DNA of 33,830 nt from an uncultured Burkholderiales bacterium (GTDB taxonomy: Bacteria > Pseudomonadota > Gammaproteobacteria > Burkholderiales > Burkholderiaceae_E), in the NCBI GenBank assembly GCA_903903975.1, contig CAIVAS010000031.1, positions 1-33,830 of the forward strand, written 5' to 3'. Under the pieces are notes generated by a model, which was given only the letters and a program-made list of their open reading frames with translations, made no database searches and had not been told where the DNA came from. The position numbers and the translations under genes are program-made. Positions 17,606-28,107 of the stretch are shown piece after piece (position 1 is the stretch's first letter; each line of letters begins with the position of its first letter).

Positions 17606-19306
17606 ATGGATCGCTTTTGGCTCAGTTCCTATCCTGAAGGCGTTCCTGCCGATATCGACCCGTCGCTTTACCCGTCGCTCAATGCGCTGATCGACGAGAG
17701 CCTGAAGAAGTACAGCACCCGCACCGCCTATCTGTGCATGGACAAACCCATGACCTATGGCGAACTCGACCGGCGATCGCAGGCCTTTGCCGCCTGGTTG
17801 CAGTCGAAGGGCCTGGGCAAGGGCAAGCGGGTGGCGATCATGCTGCCCAATATCCTGCAATTTCCGGTGGCTGCGGCCGGCGTGCTGCGGGCCGGTTGCA
17901 CCGCGGTCTGCGTCAATCCGCTCTACACCCCGCGCGAACTCGAGCATCAGCTCAAGGACTCGGGCGCCGAAGCGATCATCATTCTTGAAAATTTCGCGCA
18001 CACCCTGCAGCAGGTGATCGGTCACACCGCCATCAAGCATGTGGTGCTGACCTCGATCGGCGAGATGCTCGGTGCGGTGCGCGGCAGGATCATCGATTTT
18101 GCGATCCGCAATGTGCGCAAGATGGTGCCGCCTTTTGATCTGCCCGGTGCAAGCCGGTTCGCCGATGCGGTGTCTGCCGGTGCCTCGATGCGCTATCAGG
18201 CGCCGAATGTGAGCGGCGAGGATCTGGCCTTTCTGCAATACACCGGCGGGACCACCGGCCTGTCAAAGGGCGCGATGCTCTCGCATCGCAACGTGATCGC
18301 AGCCATTCTTCAGTGCGAAGCCTGGTTCCTGCCAATCGAGCGCGCGTTCAAGGCGAAGTACGGCGAAGAGGCCCCTTTTACCGGGCTGTGCGCTTTGCCG
18401 CTCTATCACATCTACATGCTTGCACTGGGCTTTGGCTTTGGCATGAAGTCGGGGGGCTGCAACCTGCTGGTGCCTAATCCGCGCGACATCCCGGACCTGA
18501 TCAAGGTGCTTGCCAAGCATCCGGTCAACAATTTTCCGGGCCTCAATACGCTTTTCAATGCGCTCGCCAACAATCTCGAGTTTGCCAAGCTCGATTTCTC
18601 GCAGCTGATGTTTGCCGCAGGCGGTGGCATGGCGACTCAGCAGGCCGTGGCCGAAAAATGGCTGGCAGTCACCGGCGTGCCGCTGGGTGAGGGTTTCGGC
18701 TTGTCCGAGACCTGTGCGGTCGGAACCATCAACCCGGTCAACAGCACCGCCTTCAATGGCACGGTCGGCCTGCCGGTCAGCTCGGTTGACGTCGCGATCC
18801 GAGATGATGCCGGCCACGATGTGCCGTCGGGTGAGCGCGGCGAGATCTGCATCCGCGGGCCGCAGGTCATGACCGGCTACTGGCAGCAGCCCGAGGAGAC
18901 GGCGCGGGCGATGACCGCCGATGGATTCTTCAAGACCGGCGATATCGGCGTGATGGATTTCAAGGGCTTCGTGAAGATCGTCGATCGCAAGAAGGACATG
19001 ATCATCGTCTCGGGCTTCAATGTGTTTCCGAACGAGATCGAGGAAGTGATCGTCGCACTGCCCGGTGTGCTTGAGTGCGCAGCGGTCGGTATTCCCGACG
19101 AGCATTCAGGCGAGGCGATCAGGGTCTTCGTGGTGCGCAAGGATCCGGCGCTCACCGAACAGGCGGTTCGTGACTGGTGCGCCGAGCGCCTGACCGGCTA
19201 CAAGAAGCCTCGGCACATCGTGTTTTGTGCGGAGTTACCCAAGAGCAATGTCGGCAAGATTTTGCGTCGCGAGTTGCGCGATTCACCGCCTAAGGCACTT
19301 GCCTGA
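17606..19306 (+). CDS. fadD: fadD, long-chain fatty acid-CoA ligase
   Basis: The product has 566 residues, close to E. coli FadD. It activates fatty acids to acyl-CoA via an acyl-adenylate. The AMP-binding P-loop YTGGTTGLSKG lies at 212-222. Later are GEGFGLSETC, the FADS motif region GFFKTGDIGVMDFKGFVKIVDRKKDMI and the C-terminal catalytic lysine in GKILRREL (Lys551). AGGAGG lies 5 bp before the ATG at 17606. A possible -10 (TATCAT, 17524-17529) has no good -35. I saw no PsrA-like or FadR-like operator that I could defend. It is transcribed divergently from the nucleoside transporter gene. Its stop codon opens a four-copy 13-bp repeat. Confidence 0.95.
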   Translation: MDRFWLSSYPEGVPADIDPSLYPSLNALIDESLKKYSTRTAYLCMDKPMTYGELDRRSQAFAAWLQSKGLGKGKRVAIMLPNILQFPVAAAGVLRAGCTAVCVNPLYTPRELEHQLKDSGAEAIIILENFAHTLQQVIGHTAIKHVVLTSIGEMLGAVRGRIIDFAIRNVRKMVPPFDLPGASRFADAVSAGASMRYQAPNVSGEDLAFLQYTGGTTGLSKGAMLSHRNVIAAILQCEAWFLPIERAFKAKYGEEAPFTGLCALPLYHIYMLALGFGFGMKSGGCNLLVPNPRDIPDLIKVLAKHPVNNFPGLNTLFNALANNLEFAKLDFSQLMFAAGGGMATQQAVAEKWLAVTGVPLGEGFGLSETCAVGTINPVNSTAFNGTVGLPVSSVDVAIRDDAGHDVPSGERGEICIRGPQVMTGYWQQPEETARAMTADGFFKTGDIGVMDFKGFVKIVDRKKDMIIVSGFNVFPNEIEEVIVALPGVLECAAVGIPDEHSGEAIRVFVVRKDPALTEQAVRDWCAERLTGYKKPRHIVFCAELPKSNVGKILRRELRDSPPKALA

Positions 19307-19355
19307 GGTGCTTTGGTGAGGTGCTTCGGTGAGGTGCTTCAACGAGGCGCTTGAA
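19304..19355 (+). repeat. four 13-bp tandem repeats at the fadD stop codon
   Basis: Four head-to-tail units: TGAGGTGCTTTGG, TGAGGTGCTTCGG, TGAGGTGCTTCAA and CGAGGCGCTTGAA. The first three bases of unit 1 are the fadD stop codon. Confidence 0.85.
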
Positions 19356-19360
19356 TGAAA

Positions 19361-19380
19361 CGAGCCCCGGGTGGGGCTCG
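19361..19380 (-). terminator. hairpin terminator, probably for the SDR gene
   Basis: A perfect 8-bp stem (CGAGCCCC/GGGGCTCG) with a 4-base loop. On the minus strand it is followed by TTTCATT, a modest U-run, 72 bp after the SDR stop. On the plus strand no T-run follows, although it may also slow transcription leaving fadD. Confidence 0.65.
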
Positions 19381-19452
19381 CTCAGGCAGGGCGCCGGCAC
19401 CACGCCGACCTGATGCCGGCTTGATGACCGAGCGCCGCTGCGCGGCTCAGGG

Positions 19453-20217
19453 TCAGCCGGTGATCGTGGCGCCACCGTCCGACACGATCGACTGGCCGGT
19501 GATGAAAGCACCCGCGCGGCTGGCGAGCATCACCGCGATGCCGCCGATATCGTCGGGCTCGCCGAGTCGGCGCAGCGGAAAGCGCGCTTCGGCGGCAGCC
19601 TTGCGCTTCGGATCTTCGTAGAGCGCCTTGGCGAAGTCGGTCTTGATCAGGCCGGGAGCGATGCAGTTGACGCGGATGTTGTCCGGCCCCCACTCGCAGG
19701 CGAGGTTGCGGGCAAGCTGCATGTCGGCGGCTTTCGAGATGCAGTAGGCGCCGATCTCGGTCGAGCCTTTCAGACCGCCGATTGACGAGACGATGATGAT
19801 CGCGCCGTCTTTCTTGGCCACCATGTCGGGCCTGACCATGGTGCACAGCCAGTGGTTCGAAAGCACGTTGTTGCGCATGATCTTTTCGAAGACTTCGTCG
19901 CCCATGCCGGCAGCCGGACCGAAGTAAGGATTGGACGCGGCATTGCACACCAGGATGTCGATCGGGCCGAAGGCCTTGCGGGTGCCGTCAACCAGGGCTT
20001 GCAGGCCCTGCTTATCGGAAATGTTGGCCGGGATCGAGATCGCCTCGCCGCCGGCATCGCGGATCTCTTTCACGACCGCTTCGCAGGCGTCGGCCTTGCG
20101 GCTCGAGACCACGACACGCGCACCGTGGGCGGCAAAATTGAGGGCGATCGAGCGGCCGATACCGCGGCTCGAACCGGTGACGATGGCGACCTTGCCGGTC
20201 AGATCGAAAAGACTCAT
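19453..20217 (-). CDS. short-chain dehydrogenase/reductase (SDR family, glucose/ribitol type)
   Basis: The product has 254 residues from the ATG at 20217, which has GGAGA 6 bp upstream. This is a classical SDR: the NAD(P) motif TGSSRGIG lies at 14-21, NNV in the middle, and the catalytic Ser with YCISK (Tyr158, Lys162). Arg and Lys after the second strand (SSRKAD) would favour NADPH. The conserved end GAFITGQSIVSDGGATITG is complete. The substrate cannot be told from sequence; such genes often act on 3-hydroxyacyl or alcohol substrates and neighbour fatty acid genes, as fadD does here, but it is convergent with fadD. It follows ggt by 41 bp on the same strand. Confidence 0.9.
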   Translation of the reverse strand: MSLFDLTGKVAIVTGSSRGIGRSIALNFAAHGARVVVSSRKADACEAVVKEIRDAGGEAISIPANISDKQGLQALVDGTRKAFGPIDILVCNAASNPYFGPAAGMGDEVFEKIMRNNVLSNHWLCTMVRPDMVAKKDGAIIIVSSIGGLKGSTEIGAYCISKAADMQLARNLACEWGPDNIRVNCIAPGLIKTDFAKALYEDPKRKAAAEARFPLRRLGEPDDIGGIAVMLASRAGAFITGQSIVSDGGATITG

Positions 20218-20258
20218 GGTTGTCTCCTGCTGTGGGTTGATTGTGTTGGGATCTTTGA

Positions 20259-22229
20259 TCAGCGACCGATCACCAGGCCTTCGCGGCGCGGATCGGCTCC
20301 GCCGGCAAGCGTACACCGACCCGCCCGATCACACCGCCGCTCGATCGCCTGCAGGCCGCTGGTCATGTCGATTTCGCGGATTTCATGGCCTCGTGCGCGC
20401 AGTGAATCGGCAAGGCTGGCGCTCACCCTGCCGGCCTCGAGTTCGGTCGGGCCGTTGCGATTGCCCAGATTCGGCATGCCGATCGCGGTCTGGACATCCA
20501 GACCGTCACCGATCGTGGCGAGCAGCGTGCGGGCGACATAGCCGATGATCTGCGAGCCCCCGGGCGAGCCGAGCGTCATCAGCAGCGGGCCTGGCGCAAT
20601 CACCACAGTGGAGGGCGGCTTGGTGGTGACGGCCGATGGCCGGGTCGAAGCGCTGGCGATTCTCTGGTGATGTCGCGCGGACGCGGAGGCGGATACGGAT
20701 GCTGGTGGCGCGGTGGTGGCGGCTAAGGTGGCAGATGAGGTGGCAGATGAGGTGGCGAGGGCGGCCTGCGCGAAGACCAGCGTGGGCGCCATCGAACTGC
20801 GGGGCCGTTTGCCCGGCTCGACCCGATTGGCCACCGGCAGGCCATTGGCCTGGCCGGCAAACGAAAAATCGGTCAGCTGATTGTTGAGCAGGAAACCGCG
20901 CACCATCAGACGCGCGCCGAACTGGTCTTCGATGGTGGTGGTCATCGCGATCGCATTGCCCCAGGCGTCGATGATCGACAGGTGTGATGTGCCGGGCTGC
21001 TCAAGCGTCGCTTCGCTCACCTTCAGCGGTGGCGCACCCGGCGGGTCGCCCGGTAGCGCACGGCCCATGTCGCGCGGACCGATGAGGCTGGCGCGGCGCT
21101 TGAGGTAATCGGGATCGATCATCCCGGTCGGTTGCGTCACGAAGTCGGGGTCGGCTACATACTGGTTGCGGTCGGCAAAGGCGAGCCTTCCGGCTTCGGC
21201 AAAGACATGCGCACCGTCGGCTTGAGGGATTGCGTCGGCCGAGGCAAAGCGCGGTGCACCGGCCGCGTCATAGAGGCCCAGAATCTGCGCGACCGCGATC
21301 GCGCCCGATGAGGGCGCCGGCATGCCGCAGATCGTGCGGCTGCGAAAATTCGAGCACAGCGGCGTGCGGACCTTCGGCTGATAAAAGGCCAGGTCGCGCT
21401 CATCGAGCAGCCCCGGGTTGATCGGATGCGAGCGAACCGCCGCGACAATGTCGCGCGCAATCGGACCGGTGTGCAGCGCGAGGCTGCCGCGTCGGGCGAT
21501 CTGCGCGAGCGTGTCGGCCAGCTGGGGATTTTTCAGGCGATGGCCGACCGGCCAGGGCGCGCCGTTCGCGTCATAGAAGTAGCGGGCGGCGGTCGGATCA
21601 TGTTTGAGATGAGGCTCGATGGCGAGCAGCCGGTTGAGCCGCGCACTGACCTCGAAGCCCTGGTCAGCCAGCCTGATTGCCGGCTCGAAGAGCATCGCCC
21701 AGGGCAGGCGCCCGTGCTGCGCATGAGCCGCTTCGAGCATGCGCAGCACGCCCGGCGTGCCGACCGATCGGCCACCGACCACCGCATCGAAAAAGGCCAG
21801 CGGCTTGCCGTCGGGGCCTTCGAAGAGTTTTTCGGTGGCTGCCGCCGGAGCGGTCTCGCGGCCGTCCCAGGCCTGTACTGCCCGGGTTCTCGCGTCGTAG
21901 TGCAGCAAGAATGCGCCGCCGCCGATGCCCGAGGACTGCGGCTCGGTGAGCGTCAGCACCATCTGCGCGGCAATCGCGGCGTCGAGCGCCGAGCCCCCGC
22001 GCTCGAGGATCATGAAGGCGGTGCGCGTGGCATGCGGGTTGGCGGTGGCGGCCATCATCTGGCTGCCACGCACCAGCGACTTCGCGGTCTGCCCGCTGGC
22101 GGCCTCGGGTTGGGCAGGGGCGAGTTGCGCGATCGCTGTGCCGAGCGTCAGACCGGCGATCGCACCCGTCATGGCTCGCATCAGACGGTGCGTAATGTGC
22201 ATCACCGGTATCGAATCGCTGCGCTTCAT
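20259..22229 (-). CDS. ggt: ggt, gamma-glutamyltransferase
   Basis: The product has 656 residues. GGT is made as a precursor, exported, and cleaved by itself; it hydrolyses or transfers gamma-glutamyl groups, such as from glutathione. The N-terminus has a signal-like segment (MHITHRLMRAMTGAIAGLTLGTAIA). The nucleophile is Thr414 in TSHLSIIDAWGNAIAMT; cleavage before it gives the small subunit. GIGGGAFLLHYD and LGSPGGSQIIGYV match family blocks. A Ser/Ala/Thr-rich insertion of about 50 residues (roughly 487-540) interrupts the region between SMAPTLVF and LLMTLGSPGG; this makes the protein longer than the usual ~580. GGAGA precedes the ATG at 22229. The amidase gene diverges upstream. Confidence 0.93.
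   Translation of the reverse strand: MKRSDSIPVMHITHRLMRAMTGAIAGLTLGTAIAQLAPAQPEAASGQTAKSLVRGSQMMAATANPHATRTAFMILERGGSALDAAIAAQMVLTLTEPQSSGIGGGAFLLHYDARTRAVQAWDGRETAPAAATEKLFEGPDGKPLAFFDAVVGGRSVGTPGVLRMLEAAHAQHGRLPWAMLFEPAIRLADQGFEVSARLNRLLAIEPHLKHDPTAARYFYDANGAPWPVGHRLKNPQLADTLAQIARRGSLALHTGPIARDIVAAVRSHPINPGLLDERDLAFYQPKVRTPLCSNFRSRTICGMPAPSSGAIAVAQILGLYDAAGAPRFASADAIPQADGAHVFAEAGRLAFADRNQYVADPDFVTQPTGMIDPDYLKRRASLIGPRDMGRALPGDPPGAPPLKVSEATLEQPGTSHLSIIDAWGNAIAMTTTIEDQFGARLMVRGFLLNNQLTDFSFAGQANGLPVANRVEPGKRPRSSMAPTLVFAQAALATSSATSSATLAATTAPPASVSASASARHHQRIASASTRPSAVTTKPPSTVVIAPGPLLMTLGSPGGSQIIGYVARTLLATIGDGLDVQTAIGMPNLGNRNGPTELEAGRVSASLADSLRARGHEIREIDMTSGLQAIERRCDRAGRCTLAGGADPRREGLVIGR
20726..20759 (-). 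repeat. 12-bp tandem repeats inside ggt
   Basis: On the plus strand, AGGTGGCAGATG occurs twice in tandem (20726-20737, 20738-20749), followed by a partial third unit. On the coding strand this gives repeated SSAT within the Ser/Ala/Thr-rich insertion of gamma-glutamyltransferase. Confidence 0.75.
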
Positions 22230-22369
22230 GGCGGCGTCTCCAGAAAGATCATGGCTGGCTTATTCCTGCGGTGTGTTCGGGTAGCTCGGTCGACTGAGGG
22301 GATAGATCGACCAAGGTGGGCCGACTGAGGTCCATCGACTGCGCCCTGTTCTGCGCCAAGGGTGCCCGC

Positions 22370-22375
22370 TACTAT
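22370..22375 (+). promoter_or_regulatory. possible -10 element of a leaderless amidase transcript
   Basis: TACTAT lies with its last base 7 bp before the A of the ATG at 22382, so transcription would begin at the start codon. The -35 region (around 22346-22352) is weak. Confidence 0.3.
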
Positions 22376-22381
22376 ACGGCG

Positions 22382-23779
22382 ATGAACTCCACCACTTCTT
22401 CCGTTATCGCCGCGGGCCTGGCCCGATCCCCCGCCTCGCAACCCGGTACGGTCAGCCCCGGCATTCGCGCCGCGGTGTCCGCGCAGGCCGAGGGTGCGCT
22501 CTCCAGTCGGGACCTGCTCGACTCTGCGCGTGCAGCGCACGAAGCTCATCGCCATCTCAATGCGATCGCCTGGGTCGATTTCGATGCGGCGGCGCGCGAT
22601 GCCGATGCACTCGATTCGCATCGCCGCTCAGGCGCACCCTTGCGCCCTTTGCACGGCGTACCGGTGACCATCAAGGATCTCTTCAACGTGAACGGCATGC
22701 CGACCGCAGCCGGCACCCGAGCCCGCTTGCCGGATTTCGGCGGCGAGGCGATTGCGGTGAGCCGCTTGCGTGCGGCCGGTGCGTTGGTCTTTGCCAAGAC
22801 CAATATGCATGAGATTGCACTGGGCGCCACCGGTGAAAACATCTGGACCGGCGATGTCCTCAATCCCTACGATCCGGCGCGCCAGGCAGGCGGCTCGTCG
22901 AGCGGCGCGGGCGTTGCAGTGGCGGTGGGCATCGGTCTGGCCGGCATCGGCAGCGATACCGGCGGGTCGGTGCGCATTCCGGCGGCCTTCTCCGGCGTGG
23001 TCGGCTTCAAGCCCACCTTTGGCGCGATTCCGCTTGCCGGCGCCTTGCACCTGTCCTGGACCTGCGATCACGCCGGACCGCTCACCCGATCGGTCGACGA
23101 TGCCGCGTTGATGTTCGAGGCAATGTCAGGCCGACGCACCGCCCATGCACGCGTGGCCCGCAGGCCTCGACTGGCGGTGCCGGCGCGCTGGCTGGCCGGT
23201 CGCCTGCATCCGGCGATGCGGGCCTGGTTCGAGTCCAGGCTTGCCGACTGGTGCACGCAAGCCGACATCACCGAGGTAGTGACGCCGGTCATGATGGATT
23301 CGAGTGCCCAGTACACCGTCATTGCTCGCGCCGAGGCTGCCCATGTCCATCGCGACGTCCTGGCATCCGGCGGCGAGGGTTTTTCGCCCGGGGTGCTCGC
23401 GCCCATGCGCCTTGGCGAGCAGGTTGCACTGCGCACCTATCTCGAGGCCCTGCAGTTTCGCGAAGCGCTGCGAGCCGAGCTCGATGCCCTGCTGCGCGAT
23501 CACGATGCGCTGGTGCTGCCGTCATCGGCCGTGCCGCCGCCCTTGCGGGGTCAGACCGACGTCGAGGTCGAGTCAGGAATCGTGACTGTTCGCGAGGCGG
23601 TTCTGGGGCAGACGCTGCCCTTCAGCTTTGCCGGCTTTCCTGCGATCAGTCTGCCGGGGGGCAGCGTTGAGTCGCTGCCCGCAAGCATCCAGCTGGTCGG
23701 CGCCCGCGATCGGGATGCTGCCCTGCTCGGGCTGGCTCGATGGATCGAGGGACAGTCTGTCGTTGAAGCAGGTCGTTGA
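22382..23779 (+). CDS. amidase signature family hydrolase
   Basis: The product has 465 residues from the ATG at 22382; a GTG at 22316 would add 22 residues. The amidase signature triad is complete: Lys98 (TIKDLF), cis-Ser172 in GGSSSG (170-175) and nucleophile Ser196 in GSDTGGS. The spacing of 24 between the serines fits known members. The family includes amidases and GatA; the lack of a gatB or gatC neighbour and the variable C-terminal half argue against GatA. The natural substrate is unknown. No Shine-Dalgarno sequence precedes 22382, and a TACTAT hexamer ends 6 bp before the ATG. The gene diverges from ggt and converges with hppA. Confidence 0.88.
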   Translation: MNSTTSSVIAAGLARSPASQPGTVSPGIRAAVSAQAEGALSSRDLLDSARAAHEAHRHLNAIAWVDFDAAARDADALDSHRRSGAPLRPLHGVPVTIKDLFNVNGMPTAAGTRARLPDFGGEAIAVSRLRAAGALVFAKTNMHEIALGATGENIWTGDVLNPYDPARQAGGSSSGAGVAVAVGIGLAGIGSDTGGSVRIPAAFSGVVGFKPTFGAIPLAGALHLSWTCDHAGPLTRSVDDAALMFEAMSGRRTAHARVARRPRLAVPARWLAGRLHPAMRAWFESRLADWCTQADITEVVTPVMMDSSAQYTVIARAEAAHVHRDVLASGGEGFSPGVLAPMRLGEQVALRTYLEALQFREALRAELDALLRDHDALVLPSSAVPPPLRGQTDVEVESGIVTVREAVLGQTLPFSFAGFPAISLPGGSVESLPASIQLVGARDRDAALLGLARWIEGQSVVEAGR

Positions 23780-23787
23780 AGCAGGTC
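23762..23787 (+). repeat. two 13-bp tandem repeats across the amidase stop codon
   Basis: GTTGAAGCAGGTC occurs twice in a row. The second copy contains the stop codon TGA (23777-23779), and the first copy encodes the last residues of the amidase. Confidence 0.85.
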
Positions 23788-23793
23788 ACTGAG

Positions 23794-23833
23794 TGATCAG
23801 TACCGCGCCATCAGGATGGCTCGGTACTGATCA
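23794..23833. terminator. 40-bp palindrome between convergent amidase and hppA, likely bidirectional terminator
   Basis: A 12-bp perfect outer stem (TGATCAGTACCG with CGGTACTGATCA) is separated by one mismatch from a 6-bp inner stem (GCCATC with GATGGC) and a 2-base loop. It sits 14 bp after the amidase stop and 12 bp after the hppA stop. No U-run follows on either strand, so termination would not be of the textbook intrinsic type. Confidence 0.55.
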
Positions 23834-23845
23834 ACCGCTGTCGAC

Positions 23846-26347
23846 TTACTGCTGGGCCGAGATCTCAACGCGGCGGGCTTCGCGCCCACCGCCGGCATCC
23901 GTCAGGGCCGGCTTCTGAAGCACCACGCGGTCTTCAGGAACCCCTGCCGACTTCAGTACATCGGCCACCGCCACAGCGCGGTTCTTGGCCAGTTCGGCGT
24001 TTTGCGCAGGATCGCCGGTTGAATCATGAAAGCCCGAAATCGAGACCTTGCGCTCGGGGGCGACCATGACCCAGGCCACCAGTTTGGCGACTTGTGCGGG
24101 GGTGTCGCCCGGCAGTGCGCTTTCGGCGGTCTCGAAAAAGAGGACGACTTTCTCGGGTTGCGCGTTCGCGTCAGCCGCGTTGGCGGCCGTGGCGGCCGCA
24201 GCAGGCACCGGCACCGAGGTGGCTGCACCGGGTGCTGCCACGACAACGGGAGCCGGGCCATGGCTGACCTTCACGTTGTCAGGAACCGAGTTGCCGATCA
24301 CTGGCACCAGCAGCAGCGCCACGATGTTGATGATCTTGATCAGCGGATTGATTGCGGGGCCAGCGGTGTCCTTGTAGGGGTCACCGACCGTGTCGCCGGT
24401 GACCGCCGCCTTGTGGGCCTCGCTGCCCTTGCCGCCGTAATGGCCTTCCTCGATGTACTTCTTGGCATTGTCCCAGGCGCCGCCGCCGGTGCACATCGAG
24501 ATCGCCACGAAGAGACCGGTCACGATGGTGCCCATCAGCAGGCCGCCCAGTGCTGCCGGCCCGAGGAAGAGGCCGACCAGAATCGGCACCACCACCGGCA
24601 GCAGCGACGGAACAATCATTTCCTTGATGGCGGCGGTGGTCAGCATGTCGACCGCACGGCCGTATTCCGGCTGAGCGGTGCCTTCCATGATCCCTTTGAT
24701 TTCGCGGAACTGGCGGCGAACCTCGACCACCACCGAGCCCGCAGCACGGCCAACCGCTTCCATCGCCATCGCGCCGAACAGATAGGGCACCATGCCGCCG
24801 ATGAACAGGCCGACGATGACCATGTGGTTCGACAGATCGAAGCTGACCGCCTTGCCGGCCGACTCGAGCGCGTGGGTGTAGTCGGCAAAGAGGACCAGCG
24901 CGGCCAGACCGGCCGAACCGATCGCATAGCCCTTGGTCACCGCCTTGGTGGTGTTGCCGACCGCATCGAGCGGGTCGGTGATCGCACGAACCGACTCGGG
25001 CATTCCGGCCATCTCAGCGATGCCGCCGGCGTTGTCGGTGATTGGTCCGTAAGCGTCGAGTGCAACGATGATGCCGGCCATTGAAAGCATCGAGGTTGCG
25101 GCGATCGCGATGCCATACAGGCCTGCGAAATAATACGAGGCGATGATCGCGCCACAGACCATCAACACCGGCAATGCGGTCGATTTCATCGACACCGCCA
25201 GACCCGCAATGATGTTGGTGCCGTGACCGGTTTCGGAGGCTGCCGCCACATAGCGCACCGGCTTGTATTCGGTGCCGGTGTAGTACTCGGTGATGACCAC
25301 CAGCAGCGCGGTCAGGACCAGGCCAACCACCGCCGACAGATAGACCTTCATCGCAGCGCCGGTGCCGCCAAGCGCATTGTCGGGGATCATCCAGGTGGTG
25401 ATCGGGTAGAAGGCGATCAGGGCGAGCACGCCCGCGACGATCAGGCCGCGATAGAGCGCGCTCATGATCTTCTTGCCCGGCTCGGCCTTCACGAAGGCGC
25501 AGCCGATGATCGACGCAATGATCGCGAATCCGCCCAGCACCAGCGGATAGGTCGCTGCGGCCATCGGTGCGTTGGTGAGCAGCAGTGCGCCCAGCAGCAT
25601 CGTGGCGATCAGGGTCACCGCGTAGGTCTCGAAGAGGTCGGCGGCCATGCCGGCGCAGTCGCCGACGTTGTCACCGACGTTATCCGCGATCACGGCCGGG
25701 TTGCGCGGATCGTCCTCGGGAATCCCGGCTTCGACCTTGCCCACCAGGTCGGCGCCGACGTCGGCGCCCTTGGTGAAGATGCCGCCGCCGAGACGCGCGA
25801 AGATCGAGATCAGCGACGAGCCGAAGGCCAGTCCGATCAGCGGCTTGATGACGTCGTGGAGTTTTTCCGGCGCCGCGTCAGCGCCGCCGAGGAACAGGAA
25901 AAAGCCTGCCACGCCGAGCAGGCCGAGACCGACGACCAGCATGCCGGTGATCGCGCCGCCGCGAAAGGCGACCGTGAGGGCGTCGTTCAGTCCGCGCGTA
26001 GCGGCTTGAGCGGTTCGCACATTGGCTTTCACCGAGACGTTCATGCCGATGTAGCCGGCCAGACCCGACAGAATCGCGCCGATGGCGAATCCAAAGGCGG
26101 TGGTGCCGCCAAGGCCCGGCACGAAGAAGATCAGCAGGAAGAGAACAGCGCCGACGATGGCAATGGCGGTGTACTGGCGATTGAGGTAAGCCTTGGCACC
26201 CTGCTGGATGGCGGCTGCGATCGATTGCATTTTCGCGTTGCCTGCATCCAGGCCGAGAATCCATCGGCTGGACACGATGCCGTAAATCACGGCAATCGCA
26301 CCGCAGATCAGAGCGAACCAAATCGCGGTGTTAGGGGTAACCGTCAT
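23846..26347 (-). CDS. hppA: hppA, membrane proton-pumping pyrophosphatase with C-terminal OmpA-like domain
   Basis: The product has 833 residues. Residues ~1-690 are a full M-PPase with ~16 membrane segments. Active-site blocks are [27 protein letters not shown] (in part), [17 protein letters not shown], and [39 protein letters not shown] (in part). Lys468 in GNTTKAV is the residue that marks potassium-independent H+ pumps. It hydrolyses pyrophosphate and pumps protons. After an Ala/Pro-rich linker (~690-731) comes an OmpA-like domain (732-833): [13 protein letters not shown] and [20 protein letters not shown], keeping the Asp and Arg that bind peptidoglycan in OmpA. M-PPase C-termini face the periplasm, so the domain would reach the cell wall. 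GGAGA precedes the ATG. Confidence 0.93.
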   Translation of the reverse strand: MTVTPNTAIWFALICGAIAVIYGIVSSRWILGLDAGNAKMQSIAAAIQQGAKAYLNRQYTAIAIVGAVLFLLIFFVPGLGGTTAFGFAIGAILSGLAGYIGMNVSVKANVRTAQAATRGLNDALTVAFRGGAITGMLVVGLGLLGVAGFFLFLGGADAAPEKLHDVIKPLIGLAFGSSLISIFARLGGGIFTKGADVGADLVGKVEAGIPEDDPRNPAVIADNVGDNVGDCAGMAADLFETYAVTLIATMLLGALLLTNAPMAAATYPLVLGGFAIIASIIGCAFVKAEPGKKIMSALYRGLIVAGVLALIAFYPITTWMIPDNALGGTGAAMKVYLSAVVGLVLTALLVVITEYYTGTEYKPVRYVAAASETGHGTNIIAGLAVSMKSTALPVLMVCGAIIASYYFAGLYGIAIAATSMLSMAGIIVALDAYGPITDNAGGIAEMAGMPESVRAITDPLDAVGNTTKAVTKGYAIGSAGLAALVLFADYTHALESAGKAVSFDLSNHMVIVGLFIGGMVPYLFGAMAMEAVGRAAGSVVVEVRRQFREIKGIMEGTAQPEYGRAVDMLTTAAIKEMIVPSLLPVVVPILVGLFLGPAALGGLLMGTIVTGLFVAISMCTGGGAWDNAKKYIEEGHYGGKGSEAHKAAVTGDTVGDPYKDTAGPAINPLIKIINIVALLLVPVIGNSVPDNVKVSHGPAPVVVAAPGAATSVPVPAAAATAANAADANAQPEKVVLFFETAESALPGDTPAQVAKLVAWVMVAPERKVSISGFHDSTGDPAQNAELAKNRAVAVADVLKSAGVPEDRVVLQKPALTDAGGGREARRVEISAQQ

Positions 26348-26480
26348 CGTCAGAATCTCCGTGTCGTATTGCGAACCATGGTCGGTTCGACGGGTCGCCC
26401 GAGAGATAGTCGGAACAGCCTCATCGAAGACCGCCTATTGCACATCAGCGCCGTTTGAGCGCACCGAAACTTCAAGCAAA

Positions 26481-26500
26481 TGGCGCCTGAGCGGGCGCCA
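26481..26500 (-). terminator. intrinsic terminator of adk
   Basis: A perfect 7-bp stem (TGGCGCC/GGCGCCA) with a 6-base loop begins 14 bp after the adk stop on the minus strand and is followed by TTTGCTT. It separates adk from hppA. Confidence 0.65.
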
Positions 26501-26514
26501 TTATGGGGGATTGC

Positions 26515-28100
<1,586 letters not shown>

Positions 28101-28107
28101 GCCTTGC

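Noticed and set aside
25223-26458. A 411-codon plus-strand open frame opposite hppA
   Set aside because: Antisense to the strongly conserved pyrophosphatase gene, with no family match and a His/Arg/Asp-rich composition expected of a shadow frame.
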